Shown: in pieces, positions 1 to 12,700 of the stretch
Layout of the letters: every line of letters starts with the position of its first letter
Position numbering within the stretch: position 1 is the stretch's first letter
Assembly (NCBI GenBank): GCA_900708905.1
Contig: CAADRB010000040.1
Span: 923,265 to 987,264, forward strand
Length of the DNA: 64,000 nt
Source of the DNA: Hymenolepis diminuta
Taxonomy: Eukaryota > Platyhelminthes > Cestoda > Cyclophyllidea > Hymenolepididae
Reading direction: 5' to 3'
Position numbers and translations under genes: made by a program
The notes under the pieces: model-generated
What the model was told of the DNA's origin: nothing
Databases searched by the model: none
What the model saw: the letters and a program-made list of their open reading frames with translations, nothing else

Positions 1-1229
1 GAACGAAATCCCCAAGATACCTCATGTAAATATTGCATTGAAAGCTATATACCTTTCGCCACATCGTTTCTACGATACAAACTTTAGCGCGAATAGAAAA
101 GTATATGAATATATGATTGAAAAGAGACAATAGAATGCGAATGTTTCATCAAAGAAAGGTTTCATAGTACTACTTATTTTATTGTTTGAAAATGCCTTAA
201 TAAACTTGGAAGTTATTATAGCTGCAGATACAAATTCGGACCTTCTTTTACGATTCTAAAATCTGAGACTCTTCGCTGCATTAGTTTTTGCTCAATTCAC
301 ACGAAGAGCTACACGATGAGATTAACTCTCTTCACATTTAGTAGCGTGGGAACTCGAATTTCTTTCTAAATTGTCATTAATTTTTAAGATTACGGACAAA
401 AGCGCACTTTCATTGCTAATAATCCAACTTCCACAACAAATTAAACTTTTAAATTATGCCGCAAATTTCATTCTCTTCAAATTCAAAAGTAGTAAGCTAC
501 CTGTAAAAGGTAGGGTAGCCCTAGGACCAGTTAAAAAAGCGCACCCTTGGTAATGATAATAATGAGTTTTATAGAAGTGGGGTGACAAAGGTGCCGACAG
601 AGTTTGGCTTTCAAGTCCCGACAAAACAATGACGTCGCAAACTTCAAAGACGAGAGAGCGTGTGGATATCGACAAAAACGCTACAATATGGGCATGATTT
701 AGGGTTCTCTATATGAATAACCGAAACGTTTGGCTTATACCAAGTAAACGGTCTGTAGCCATAAAGATAGACATCGCCACTTGTTTTTTAAACATGCAGT
801 TCCACAAGTAAGTCTTCTTCTATTAACATAATTAGAACTAATCGCAATTTTCCAAATCCAATATTAGCCGATCACTTTCATTTCAGAAACCATATCGATC
901 ATTTACGCAAAAAGGGAAGTATCAGAGTAAATTGAGGTGATTAAGCCGTCGTCTTAAAGCCTAAAAAATTGGCTGTATTTATTAACACAAATGGAAGAGG
1001 TAATAAAAACAATATAAGCTCAAAAACTGAAGTCTATTATATACATAACTAGAGGACAAATTGACAAAAACTCGTCATTCATTTCGATGAATAAATGGGA
1101 AGTGCAAATCATTTGAAAATGTTTATACTGAATTATCTTTCCTCACGTTCACCTCTAAAGGAGAAATCTTAAAAATCTTAAGTTTGAACTTCATAAATCT
1201 GTTAAAGTGTTAGTAATACTTGAATTGGT

Positions 1230-1385
1230 TAGAAGGAAGGTATCCTCTTACAAGAAACTCGGGTTCTACCATCCCCTTTTGTTGACCTTGATTGACTGGT
1301 AATGGTTGGTCATCCACATCAGTAGATGTGCACTGATAAGCACCGATCTTGCAGCCTCTGATTTTGTAGACGTGCACGCTGAACA
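1230..1385 (-). repeat. tRNA-derived SINE copy
   Basis: Read on the minus strand, this matches the copies at about 10106-10250 and 34327-34475: a TCTGATTTTG...ATCGGTGC...CACATCTAC core, then a tail with GTTGACC and AGAAACTC on the plus strand. It is diverged, and the tRNA-like head is partial. Confidence 0.55.
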
Positions 1386-2560
1386 CCACCAAATAAAAAT
1401 TTTAAACACCAAGTTTGAGACAAACATCTCTACATGTACAAAATGCGACCATCTACGAGGCGTTCTCATGCTGAATTCAAACTAAAGCATACACATACAC
1501 ACGAATGATTCATGACGCAGTTCCTAACGTAGTCAATGAAAAAAAAACAGAACGCTCTTTAAGATAGCTAACTGTGCAAAAGTAACAACTTTTCACCAAT
1601 GCTATTGTTTCTTGAGGAAAGATGTTCTTTTTTAAATGGATTGATTGAATACCTTTAGGGGTAAACAGTTAAGTAACTCCATATGTAATATTTTAACGAA
1701 AATAGCTAAACGTAATGTTTTAATATATGCTTCATTCATAGCGGATGGCTAAATATGAGCCAAGAACGAAGAGGTTCCTAAAAACTCCAGAATTTGAAAA
1801 TTGACATCCCTTAATCAATTATGACTAGTATTATTAGTTTAAGATATTGTCTGAGATAACCAAACAGCTTCTTTAGGAATAAAATTCCAGGAGAAAGACT
1901 GAAAACGCCCTTGAAAGTAGTAATCAACTAATTGAAAGTTGCTGGTCAGAATTTCCATTTACTTCTTGGACGACAACGTGTCAAATGACTGATCGAAAGA
2001 ATCTAGGATCAATCAACGAACACAGTACCAGATTATCAAGAAAACAATTTAAAAGGGCGGAATTGAACAACATTTTTACCCATTCTTCTTAAAAAGCGTG
2101 GATGCTGATTTTAAGTTCTGATTCAATAGGATTTAAAGTACCTCTGTCAGGTTATCTACTACCAAGTTTAAAATAAAAAAGGCAGAGGCAAGTTCGTGCA
2201 TATTCATTAGATTGAATCAGAATTCTACATCTGGTAGCTGATAAAACTTAAGTAGTAAGCAAAACAATCGGAAGAGTTTAGTTTGAAAATCTCAGAGAAT
2301 GCTAATCAGCTCATTTTTTTGCCACTCACAATTTCATAAATTCGATTAATTTCTCACTGAGGGAGTAAACGAGCTCATCATCAAATCTGCGCAAAAATCA
2401 CAAAGGGGAAGGGGAAGAAAGATCCCAGCTGCCTAACTTCCAACTATTCTGCAGTGGGAGCAAATAATCAGAGTTGGGAAATGCCAAGTGTTATGAATTT
2501 GTGGGAGGAGGGGGAAAGCCGAATGACTTTTTCCCTTAGTTAGACCTAACTACCGATACT

Positions 2561-2591
2561 NNNNNNNNNNNNNNNNNNNNNNNNNNNNNNN
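2561..2591. other. Assembly gap (31 N)
   Basis: Thirty-one undetermined bases, followed by a G-rich stretch. The length is not a round number, so it may be an estimated scaffold gap. Any frame read across it is meaningless. Confidence 0.99.
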
Positions 2592-4182
2592 GGGGGGAGA
2601 GCAATAAGTACGCTTCCTCTATCGTCTTCTTTTGGCAAAGCAAATCAGTAATTATCTGGAGAGAAAATAAACAAACAAGGACATATATCGAAGATAAATT
2701 CCCACTTGGTAGGCTATGAGCAAAATCGGAAAAGGTTCGTTTTAATAAATTAGATACTTTCAAAGTAGAATCTAAGAGTAGGAAATAATTTCCCCCCTTT
2801 TTGAATTTAGTCTCAAAGGTAATTGATCAAGATTAGTGAATGTGAATCCTTTTTGAAGTGCTCCAGGTGCATAGAAGAGATTTTCGCAGTAAAAGATTAA
2901 CTGATTCTACCGCTAACTGGGATGTCCACGCTAACCGTATATCACCGGTTGGCAAAGTCACCATCTTGGAGTCCCTAAACCCCCAAAATAGAAAGAATGT
3001 CTACTTCTAGTGGTTCAAGTAAGACTGTGTTTTCAGGGGTCTGTTTAATATAACTGTTTCACATAGTTTTAACAAAAGCTTAGTAACAGAAGGGGGATCA
3101 TCTAGACACACTTTGTATTCTAAAGTTATAAGAACACAAAAAATCTTATCGAATTTAGAAGCCACCGCAATTATAATGTATGATACTTCAAGATCTATAC
3201 ACCTCTTAAAGCAAGAAAATTCGAAGCACAAACATTAAACTAGGTCAAAAGACCAATTAGAATCTTGAGCTTTGATTGTTTAATCTCAAGTAAAATCCCA
3301 AATTGATAAATACATATATACCCCAACTTCCATTATTAAAAGGACCGACTCTTTTGATAGATATTTCATAAAACCTCATTTTGGTTATAAGAACCAGACT
3401 GTTATCCTCAACCCGAATGTATCAAGAGCACCATTAATTTGCCCTCGAAAAACTGTTCGAGTAAATATTGGCGAATTCTAAGTTACCGGCTAGTGTAATA
3501 TATGCCAATATAATAAATAAATGAGCAATTATTATCATTGAGTTCAATTTTGAGCTTGGACTCACCGGAAACTACTTAAAACCCATTTCGGTGGTAAACA
3601 GAGTTGACAACAGGTAGGAGATAGAGAGTAGGATCCCTAACCTCTTATCCAAAATCTAAGAGCAAAAGGCCAGAAGGTCAATCTGAACTGTCAATCAGGA
3701 CCTATTTCGACCATCTGCTTAAAATCCATCAATCAGCCAGCCGACTAAACGTCCTACGTTCAGAAAAGCATCAAAATATCCCTCCCCCCTTCAAGGCAAT
3801 TTTAGAAAAGTGGAGAAATTCATTTTGGACCTCAGAACGGCTATATATTTACATATACTGTTGCAACCATTAATTTTATCATGTTGGCGTATTTATTACC
3901 GTTGAGTGTGCGGTACTATATTTTGCGTCTGCCAAATACACGACTTTGCACATCGAAGAAAAGAAAGCAATTCATCTACTTATTGCAATTCGCACCGGAA
4001 ATTAGCTGCAGGTAGTAATATATCATAGCTAAGCCACTGCAGTAAGAAAAATTAACGATCCCCCGAAAACATCTTAGCCACTAGGAGGCAAATGTGGCCA
4101 GGTGGCACGACCAAACGCTCAATTCAATTTATCAGCACTCCGGAACCTATTGATTAATTCCGAAATTCAGACTTTAAATCAT

Positions 4183-4262
4183 GAAGCAGCGGTTAAAGTT
4201 CACGTCTGTGAAATAAGCCGTCAATGGGTCCGCTGCCCACCGGTTAAGTCTGATTAATAAAG
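4183..4262 (+). repeat. tRNA-derived SINE fragment
   Basis: Contains GCAGCGGTTAAAGTTCACG followed by TCTGTGAAAT and a later CCGGTTAAGTCTGATTAAT. These resemble the A-box region and the tail of the SINE copies at 8450-8605 and 63393-63490. Boundaries are approximate. Confidence 0.45.
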
Positions 4263-6394
4263 GGGGTAGAGAACTTGAAATTTCTCAACAGAGGATTTCA
4301 TGATGTTATCCCTCTAACAAGACGAGATTAAAAGCGTTTTCCAAAGGAGTTTGAGTTTTACAATGTAATAAACTATATTCATAAAAAGTAATAGCGGATC
4401 TGGTGAATGCTTACGATGAATTATGCCCAGTCCTCACTCCTCATAAAAATTAAACCAATTATTCTTCCAAAAAGTGAAAAAAATAGGTTCGATTCGAAAT
4501 CCATTGCCTCTGTCAGCCACGGCCAGCCCAAAGAATCAATTCTAAATCTCAGTAAGAAATAGAAAATAAATTAAAATAGTAAGAAAGTAAATCCTGCAAA
4601 AGGCGGCCAAAGAAAGAAACGAAACGCAGTCGACCACACGTGCGGCCAGACACAAGGCTGGCTGTGCAGACGTAAAAGTATACCAGACTTTGCCCCTCAG
4701 TGGAGCAACAAAGCATTTCGGACGCCAGAAAGGAAGAGGGAGAGAGAGAAAGTGATAGAAAAGGGGGAGGGGATAGTGGATTAGATCATTCCTACTAATG
4801 GCTGAAAGCTTACTTGTAACGGCGGGGAGAGGCAGAAATAAAAGCTTGTTACACGCAAAAGACTGTTTAAAAAAACCAGTTATAATGTATGCTGACGTTA
4901 TTACATTAGCAATTCTGTTAAATCAAGAAGAATTATCGGGTTAAGAAGCGCGTATTACACCAACTACATTGTTCAAGACGATGGAACACAAACATCGTAA
5001 TATCGCATTCCTACCATTTAAGCAATTATTATATAAATCTGTGTTTTATAATATTTATAATGACCTTGACATTCTCTTCTAATTGCTCGTGGCTGCGAGA
5101 AGATATAAATGAATAAAATATTCAATTGAATTAATTGGTCAATAAACTCTGAATCGACTAAAAATTCAGCTTTAGAACTTTTGGATATTACAGTATGAAT
5201 TATACTTTTTATGGAAAATGGACAGCTAATTCAAACGCCAAAACTTCATTAAATAATCCTTTTCGATTCCCTCTTTGATTTTTTAGCTATTTTACGTATT
5301 TAAATACTGTCCCACAATTAAAACCTGTAAATTTTTTGGCGAGAATATTAATAATGAAGTATGCAATATACGAGTAGGAGAAGCTAGTGCATAGTGAATG
5401 TCTTGGATTTTGGAGAGGGGAAATTTGCCAATGAAGTTTGAAGATTTTCCTATCATTTCCAGGTGTATGTCAAGGTGAAGACAGATCATCTAGGCATTGT
5501 TCATCGAGGGAACTATCAGCGTTTTACAATGAAGCAAAGAAACCTAAGTCTAGGGTTTTTAATATTCGAAGCCCTTTGGAAACACAAGTCAGCCATTTTA
5601 CAGCCCTTTATAGACATAGCTTCCAGGAACTTGCAAAGAATATCTTCTACCCCCGGTAACCACTGTCTGCATTTACTTCTAAGTGTGCAATTTTGAGGTA
5701 GAAAGTATCGACTACGTAGACTGAGCTGATTTAAATTTATTTCGCAATTATACACAGGCCTACGTTTATTTAACAATCGAAATTCACCTGTGTCAACGGA
5801 TTCAACAGGACTATTTGCATAGTGAGTGAAGGCTCATTTATTTACACACCCTGCACAAAAACAGAGACTCCACTTAGATACACATACAAGCAAACCTATG
5901 GACATATTACCAATTTTTTCTGTTTTCTGGAAGGACTTATTACGTTAACTTCAAGCTCAAGAATATTAGTGAATCTCTTCAGGTTTTTCTTTTCATTTGA
6001 AAGATGATTTCGGGCAAAATTCGTCTTGAACAAAATCTAGGTAGCTCTGCTAAGTCAAAATATCTTAGCTAGTATGAAGTTGCTGCACTTTCGAAGTTAG
6101 GGAAGAAGTACATGATCAACTTCTCTTAGTCAAGAACCTAGGGGTTAGATACTGAAGCTTGAACTTCTGATTAAGATAAGGAACCGATAACACGAAGCTG
6201 CAGAGAACATGAAGTTTTGTGAGATAAGCAATCCAGTTCACGGTTAATTTCAGTCTAATCAATATTCCAGTGTATACCCTAACAGTTAGTCTAGACAAGT
6301 CCCCTCCCCCCTCCATCGGTACAGTCATCAGTTATATTCTCTTACAAATATTCTTATTAAAAATTTAATAAAGCGACTTTGAAGCGATTGCACT

Positions 6395-6482
6395 GTCTTC
6401 TTGTCTCAGTGGGGTCTAAGTGAACTGCAGCCTCGCAATATCTAGTGGACAGAGATAATAGCAGCAGAACTAGGTGCTCTAG
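6395..6482 (+). repeat. Dispersed repeat family C, copy 1
   Basis: Shares an interrupted stretch with 21058-21145, including the words CAATATCTAGTGG and AGCAGCAGAA in the same order and spacing. Only two copies are visible, so its nature is unknown. Confidence 0.4.
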
Positions 6483-8449
6483 CATTCTTAACAACGTAGA
6501 AGGGTCTAACTTGACAAGAGATTGTTAGGTCATGATAAAACTAAAATTTAGTTGAAATAAGACCATTTAGATGATCTAACCTTTCTTTCCTGCTCTTGCC
6601 TCAGTCCCTTTACCTTCTTTTTGATATTTCCTAATGGATACTAATAATCTTCTGATGAACTGATTAAAGACGTAAAGTGGACAGAGAATTATGAATTCAT
6701 TTGCTCTCATACGCACTCAACGCGACGTTTTTCTCTTCCTTCCTCATTCACTGATGCATAATTAATTATTCATCCGTGGTCCGAAGCGACGAATAAACAA
6801 CCTTTCACCTAGAGGCTGGCCATTCTTTTTGGTTTGTCTCTAAGTGTGTCAGAATACCGCAGTCTCTGGAGGACATTTGAATTATTGAACACCATAAAAT
6901 GCATCATCGGTAGCTCAGAAACCAGGATATCCGAAATTAGGATTTGAAGCTCCACAGGAAGTTCTTCTCTGCATACTGCAGTGAGAACATTAATAAGAAT
7001 AATGGAATCTTCGATACTATCCGGTCAATGATTCAACATGTTAATAGTCGGTCCCAGGCCAACTTCCTTAGGAATGGTATCGTAAACTCACATTCTCTCA
7101 CACTGTCTTGACTAACACGGTGGATCATTCTGTTCATTGGGCGCAATAATGAGCACCGAACCACGAGGCCTAGCTTAGATACATCACAACCTTAGGGTTT
7201 CTTCAATGTGTCAAGTATGACAAATAATCGATTATAAGAACCGTTCAATAACCAGATGAGGTGATTACTCCATCACAATTCTTTACCAAATGAGAATATA
7301 GAAGACAGGAAGAGAATATTCGATTACTTAGATTCCGAAACAAGGAATAACTAGACTTACTCTCTTAAAACAACTTGGGAAAAAAAACACTACCTATAAG
7401 TAATTCTCTCCTAAACTGCATTCTTTAAGATGTTAAAGCATTAAACAAGCCTACTGTAAGCAAACAATGTTAAAACAAAAAATCCGCAAGCTTTATTATT
7501 ATATAAATACAAAAAATAGACAAAACTCCAGGTTTCTGACTGAAATAACAAATTGCGAATAAACGTGATTGCAAAGGCAGATTATATGGGCATTTTTAAT
7601 TTACTTAATTAGAAGGGGCACATATAAACGGGATTAAATTATCCATCCAGCCTGATTCCAATATAATTGCTTGAATAAAAAGAATTGGGTTGAAGAAAAG
7701 GTGGGTAATTTTATCCCCAAAAATTGGCATCATCGATGAAGAGCTTCATAATAAACCTCTATTGGGGGAGTTGAAAGCACCTTGTACTAAAAATAGTAGG
7801 TGATCTTATCCTGTACACAAAGGAGTCTGTAAGTGTTCTCTATCTAGCACAAAAATTTGGGAATGGTTCCATTCTTATACACGAGTTTGGCAAATCCACA
7901 ACCACCATAAACAAGTTAGCGGGAGTAAAATTCAGACCTGACCACCAGATGGGGGGTCACTAACAGAAAGGATGCCTGCATGTGCATCTGAGGTCATCTC
8001 AGAGTGTTGGACGTTGGTTAAGTGTGTGCTGACTAAATGTTGAAATGATAGCGCACACGTCGACCACACAGTTAGACCACAACTAACGATGATTCATTTC
8101 GGGCAAAACACGCAACCATCTCACTTCTACTCCCCATTCAATTCACCAAAATCACACCGAGGGAGGTTTTTTTCTGGTCGCTAATGCAAGTACCAGTTTG
8201 ACATGTTGATTGATGGTCGGCAGCGCTTTAGAGGAAGTGGGAGTAGTGCGTGTTGCTTAAGAGGGAGGAGGAAGAAGAAAAAACAGAGAAAAAATAGACA
8301 CATGCTAACACTTAACCAATCAGAGTGGTGAAACCATTGCTATTAACACACAAAAAGATCTAGAAACAAGATTTGCATGGTTGGAGGACTTCTAACTAGT
8401 CCCATTTCATCAAGAATGTTATATAAACAGGCCAGTTGGGTGTGTGTCG

Positions 8450-8605
8450 GTGATGCGGCGATTGACTTGCACGTCTGTGAAGTCTGATAGTACGGATTCG
8501 ATGCCTGTCCGTGGACACCCAGTGAATGAAATGGCTAATAGCACTGGTCAAGTCCGGCTAATTAAACAACTGGCTTAATCCGAGTTTGCCAAAATGGGTT
8601 TGGGA
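8450..8605 (+). repeat. tRNA-derived SINE copy, fairly complete
   Basis: The head reads like a tRNA gene: GATGCGGCGATTGACTTGCACG resembles an A-box region and GGATTCGATGCC a B-box. The body GTGGACACCCAGTGAATGAA and the tail AAGTCCGGCTAATT recur in other copies. It will not fold as a functional tRNA, so I treat it as a SINE with an internal Pol III promoter. Confidence 0.65.
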
Positions 8606-9771
8606 GTAAGCACAGGGTATAGCACCGCTTAAGATAAGTATAAAATTTCATTGAATTCCTTCAATGAGCTCAAATTATCAATAAATTCGATTTAAAAGTT
8701 AACCACTAAAATCGAACTTGATAAAAAATGAACAGCAACCTCAATTCTTCAATATCTTTTTCCAAATGCCTCAGGAAGAAAAGCGATATTCAATCGACTT
8801 GAAACAAAATATTTTGCATTTAACGAGGCAAAAGTGCAAAAAACAATCCGCACTTTTAATATTTAATGGTCTTCAGATTGGAGGAAAAATTTTTGTTAGA
8901 GGGAAAGCATTTAAATGAGTCACGGTTTCGGTTTGACTAAAACCCAAAGGTGCGAAAGATGAATTTAAGGGAGAGAGGGCAGAAAAAAAATCGAAAGTTA
9001 AATTTAAACCTTTTTCACGACTAAAATAACTATGAAAATGAATTTTTACGTTTAATAAAAAAAGCCTTTTTTTGAAGAAGAGATTAAAAAAATCGGGTGT
9101 TGGAGAAAGGAAAAGGACTAATTACAGATTTTGATGTCTTCATTTCATTAGCAGATTTCAACTGCATGAAATGTCCAATCAAACTGAACCATCTTGAACT
9201 TTCATGCAACACGGAGTATTAGATAGAGTTACCGTTAATCTCCCTCCAGCCAACCCTAGAAAAACCATCTGAGAAAATGTTTAAAGATATATAATTTTCA
9301 TTCTCAAAAAATCATAGTCTAAGGCAACCTACGAAAATGCATTTCCCCTAATTTGCGGTTGACTGGTTGAAGTTGATGAATGCATGACAATTTTCAAGAA
9401 ACGAACTACCATCACTTATCGAGTTGAAGGTATTTCAATCGTTCTTTGACACTTTTCAATATTCAAGCTAAGTACAATTTCTTTTTTTCGTCAATAAGAG
9501 GTAATCAGAATCCGGTCAAATTCACCAATTACTATCTCCCTCTTTCTTCCCCAAACCTAAGACACTAAAACTAAGATCTCCACTGTCTTAACGACAAATG
9601 TCAGTGATGATCATCAGCTGTGCATCACATATACTCAACAATTATGTAATACTTTATATTTACTGACATAAGTTACTCCCAAACACGTTGAAATTGAAAT
9701 CCTACTCTACCCGAATATGGTTGTAAATAATGACAAGAAGTGAATCAGTGAAGAAATTAGACAAAACTAAC

Positions 9772-12700
9772 CTTTGGAAAGAATTGTAGGAGTTCTCGTA
9801 GACAACAGATCCAGAACCACCAGCGGATTGTGCGGCATTATTTTGGGCTTGCGCCTGGGCTACGACATGAGCTTGAAGGAGAGCAGCAGAGGAAATAAGT
9901 TCAAGATCTTGGAGGGGTTGATGATGTGGAAGAGTCATCTGACCTTGGTTGAGGGAGGGATTACGCACTGGACGTCCCACTGTGGCAAACCCCTGAAATC
10001 GAAGAGAATAAAGGTATTAGAATCCATTCTGAATCCCCAACCCCATTTAGGACAACATGAACCTCTCAAACCCGTCAGAAGTGACTTGATTTAGGAGCAG
10101 AGAAGATATCTTAAAGCCACCCTTATGAGAAACTCAAATCCTACTGCCTCCTATATTTACCAGAATTAAACAAGGTGGCTGGTGATCCACATCACTGGTT
10201 GTGCACCGATGGGCATTGATCTCGTGATATGTGACTTGGCTGAGAGACGTTTTCCAGCACTTATCTCGGGCGAAGGGTAATTTCATAGGACCACCTCGGT
10301 GAGAAACTCGTAAACCGCCGCCCTTTCATTAGCCACAGTTAACTAAGTCTGATGGGCCATTCCTCTCAGTAGGTGAATATCGAACCCGTGATCTGACTTC
10401 TCATGCGAGCACATTAACCGCTCGTGCAAAACAAACAAAATTGGTTCTTTATCATCAATATGAATTTACTAGATTATTTCATTAGTAACGAGAACCTGAT
10501 TCTCACGATGTCATTTGGAAACAGATGTGTGTTCGATTAAGACTCGCCCTTTTTGCACTGAACTCCATACAGCATACACATTGCAAATGCACATGTTTTT
10601 TAAGAAACGAGCTAAGTACATATGGTAGCAATTGCTATGAATAAATAGATAAAAACAAGAAATTTCTAGAATATTAAACTCCATCAATAGTTTTAAGGCC
10701 GAGACACCAGAGCGCTTAAATATTACTCGACCAGTTTGGTAAACGATGCGAACAACCTTACTGAAATTACTTTTCAAGCACCTTTCTAAATACTCGGATT
10801 CCTTCCTAGGCATTTAATTGTCTGATACGCGGAGTCATTATGTGCGACTCAATTCCATCGAATTTTCTTGTTCGTGACATGCCTAGCACGATTTTAGCAC
10901 CAACATAATTGCATTAATTGTATTTCTATTCAACTAATTAACAAACAGCACGGATAATGACATCAAATTGCATGCGTGCGCTCTGTCAACCTTAAGAAGA
11001 TTTGAAGTTAGGTGAAATATGGAGAAGTCTATCCCCATTCCCATATTTGTGTGACCTGGGACGCAGAAGCGTCTCACGTTCGCAGTTAGGGGAAGATGAG
11101 TCAGCTTGAGAGGCATTATTTGATGTCTCCGTCTTACCTACTCATCAGCCAATCTATTCTCACTGTAACTCTAGGGAGAGTAATTAGGAGAATTAAAAGG
11201 CTTTTGCGAGCTGGAGGTTTAGTGATTAAAAAAATTTTCAATTATTTTAATGACCGTTTAGAACAATCCATATTATCAATTCCCCCATTTAAGATTTGGG
11301 ATCTTATGAACATTATGAATCACATAAATTCCTGGATTTGCGCCTACACATTTCTAGTTACCAAGGTGTTAAACTTGAGAAAGAATTAATGTGGCGTTAG
11401 GGATTTAGAGGCGGGAATCAAAATTGTTAACTGTTTTATCTGTGAGTGACCGACCACAGTAAAGACGTCCTTTGCGTCCTGATAAACATGACTTTGCGCA
11501 TGCTTTCTTTCTAGTTTCCCTTCGAATCTGATGATTAAAAAGAGGTTTCAATATAAAAGTACTGGAAATTTTTTTCGTAGCTGCCAAAAGGCGAAATTTT
11601 CATCGTCGAAGCCTGGCCGAAACATTCGCTGGGCTTGCTCCTCATACATTTAAGAGTATAATCCTAGGATTAGCCTTCTCGCAAGTCTGTTGCTATCCAA
11701 CACACCTAATATCATCAGGGGGAGGACGTATCAGAAGTTTGGCTCCACGATGATCTCGATAAATGTTGCTTTTACTCTCATTGACAGTTGCAAACATTTT
11801 GAAATGGATGAACTTTTATTATTACTACTCACCGAAAGGTATGGATTTCCAGACGCTGCATTCATAGCGGCAGCAGCTGCGTTTACGGAAGCAATTCGTT
11901 GATGTAATTGTTGTTGTTGGTGCTGCTGAATGAGAGCTGCTTGTTGCATTTGCAGAAATTGGTGATTTGCATCTCCAACGTTTACCACTCCTCCTAGAAT
12001 AGTCGAAGAAAGTGGTTAGAACACAACAAAGAGTAGTCTCGATAATGCGTAAGTATTCAGATCCACAAATCTGCCGCTAACTCATCCACATTGACGATAA
12101 GTGAATGGCAAGTGCAGATGTGCCCAATTTTCAACAGATGTTAACATAAATCAGAACTAATCAAAAGTAGTATGTAAACAAAAGTCAAAATGGCCAAACT
12201 CCTCAATCTCGGTAACTAGCCATAAAACTGAATTTCACAACAACGATTTCTAAGCAAATTTTCACAGAAAAGAATGTAAAATCTTGATTTATAATACCAT
12301 CAAATTGATGTCGCTGTTTATATAAAATAAATCAAGATGTCAACCCTGATTTTGGCATATTAAGATCTACGCTAATCTGCCTTTTAATGAACTGACCTAG
12401 AAAATAACTCGAAGCTTCATAGAACGAATCTTTATTTGTTCATTTGTTCTCCCTTCAAGTCTTCATTGAGTTGTTTCAACCTCAACTTATTTCATAAATA
12501 TAATTTTAATGATCAAAGTGATCAGATCACGCTAAACAGTTCTGAAAATTGTTTGCTAATTGTCAATCCAAGCCGTCGAGAAATCTCAATTCAATTCAGC
12601 CGAGTTAGCGATAATGAAAAAATAAACTTCCTACTATACCGAATTGCCAAACGGCTTTGAAGGATACGGAATCTACAAGGTGATTGAAAGATTACTCCCT

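Larger units (their letters stand above)
1..9771. other. Gene-poor, AT-rich intergenic or intronic DNA
   Basis: I find no coding exon I can support here. It probably includes the downstream part of the Q/A-rich gene that starts at 15555: that gene's last visible exon ends with an open phase at 9772, so at least one more exon must lie here or beyond the left edge. Open frames present (for example 5438-5776 on both strands and 6116-6328 minus) have no splice partners, no recognisable domain and ordinary local base composition. SINE copies lie at about 1230-1385, 4183-4262 and 8450-8605, a family C copy at about 6395-6482, and an assembly gap at 2561-2591. Confidence 0.6.

Noticed and set aside
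5438..5776. Overlapping open frames on both strands
   Set aside because: Frames are open in several phases at once, there are no matching splice sites, and nothing is recognisable in the translations.
10377..10437. Possible true tRNA gene on the minus strand
   Set aside because: The A-box and B-box are readable, but arms do not pair as a cloverleaf and the same unit recurs with a SINE tail.
11096..11389. 97-codon plus-strand frame in an intron of the Q/A-rich gene
   Set aside because: AT-rich composition, a GTG/TTG-type start in the leader, no domain, and no splice context.
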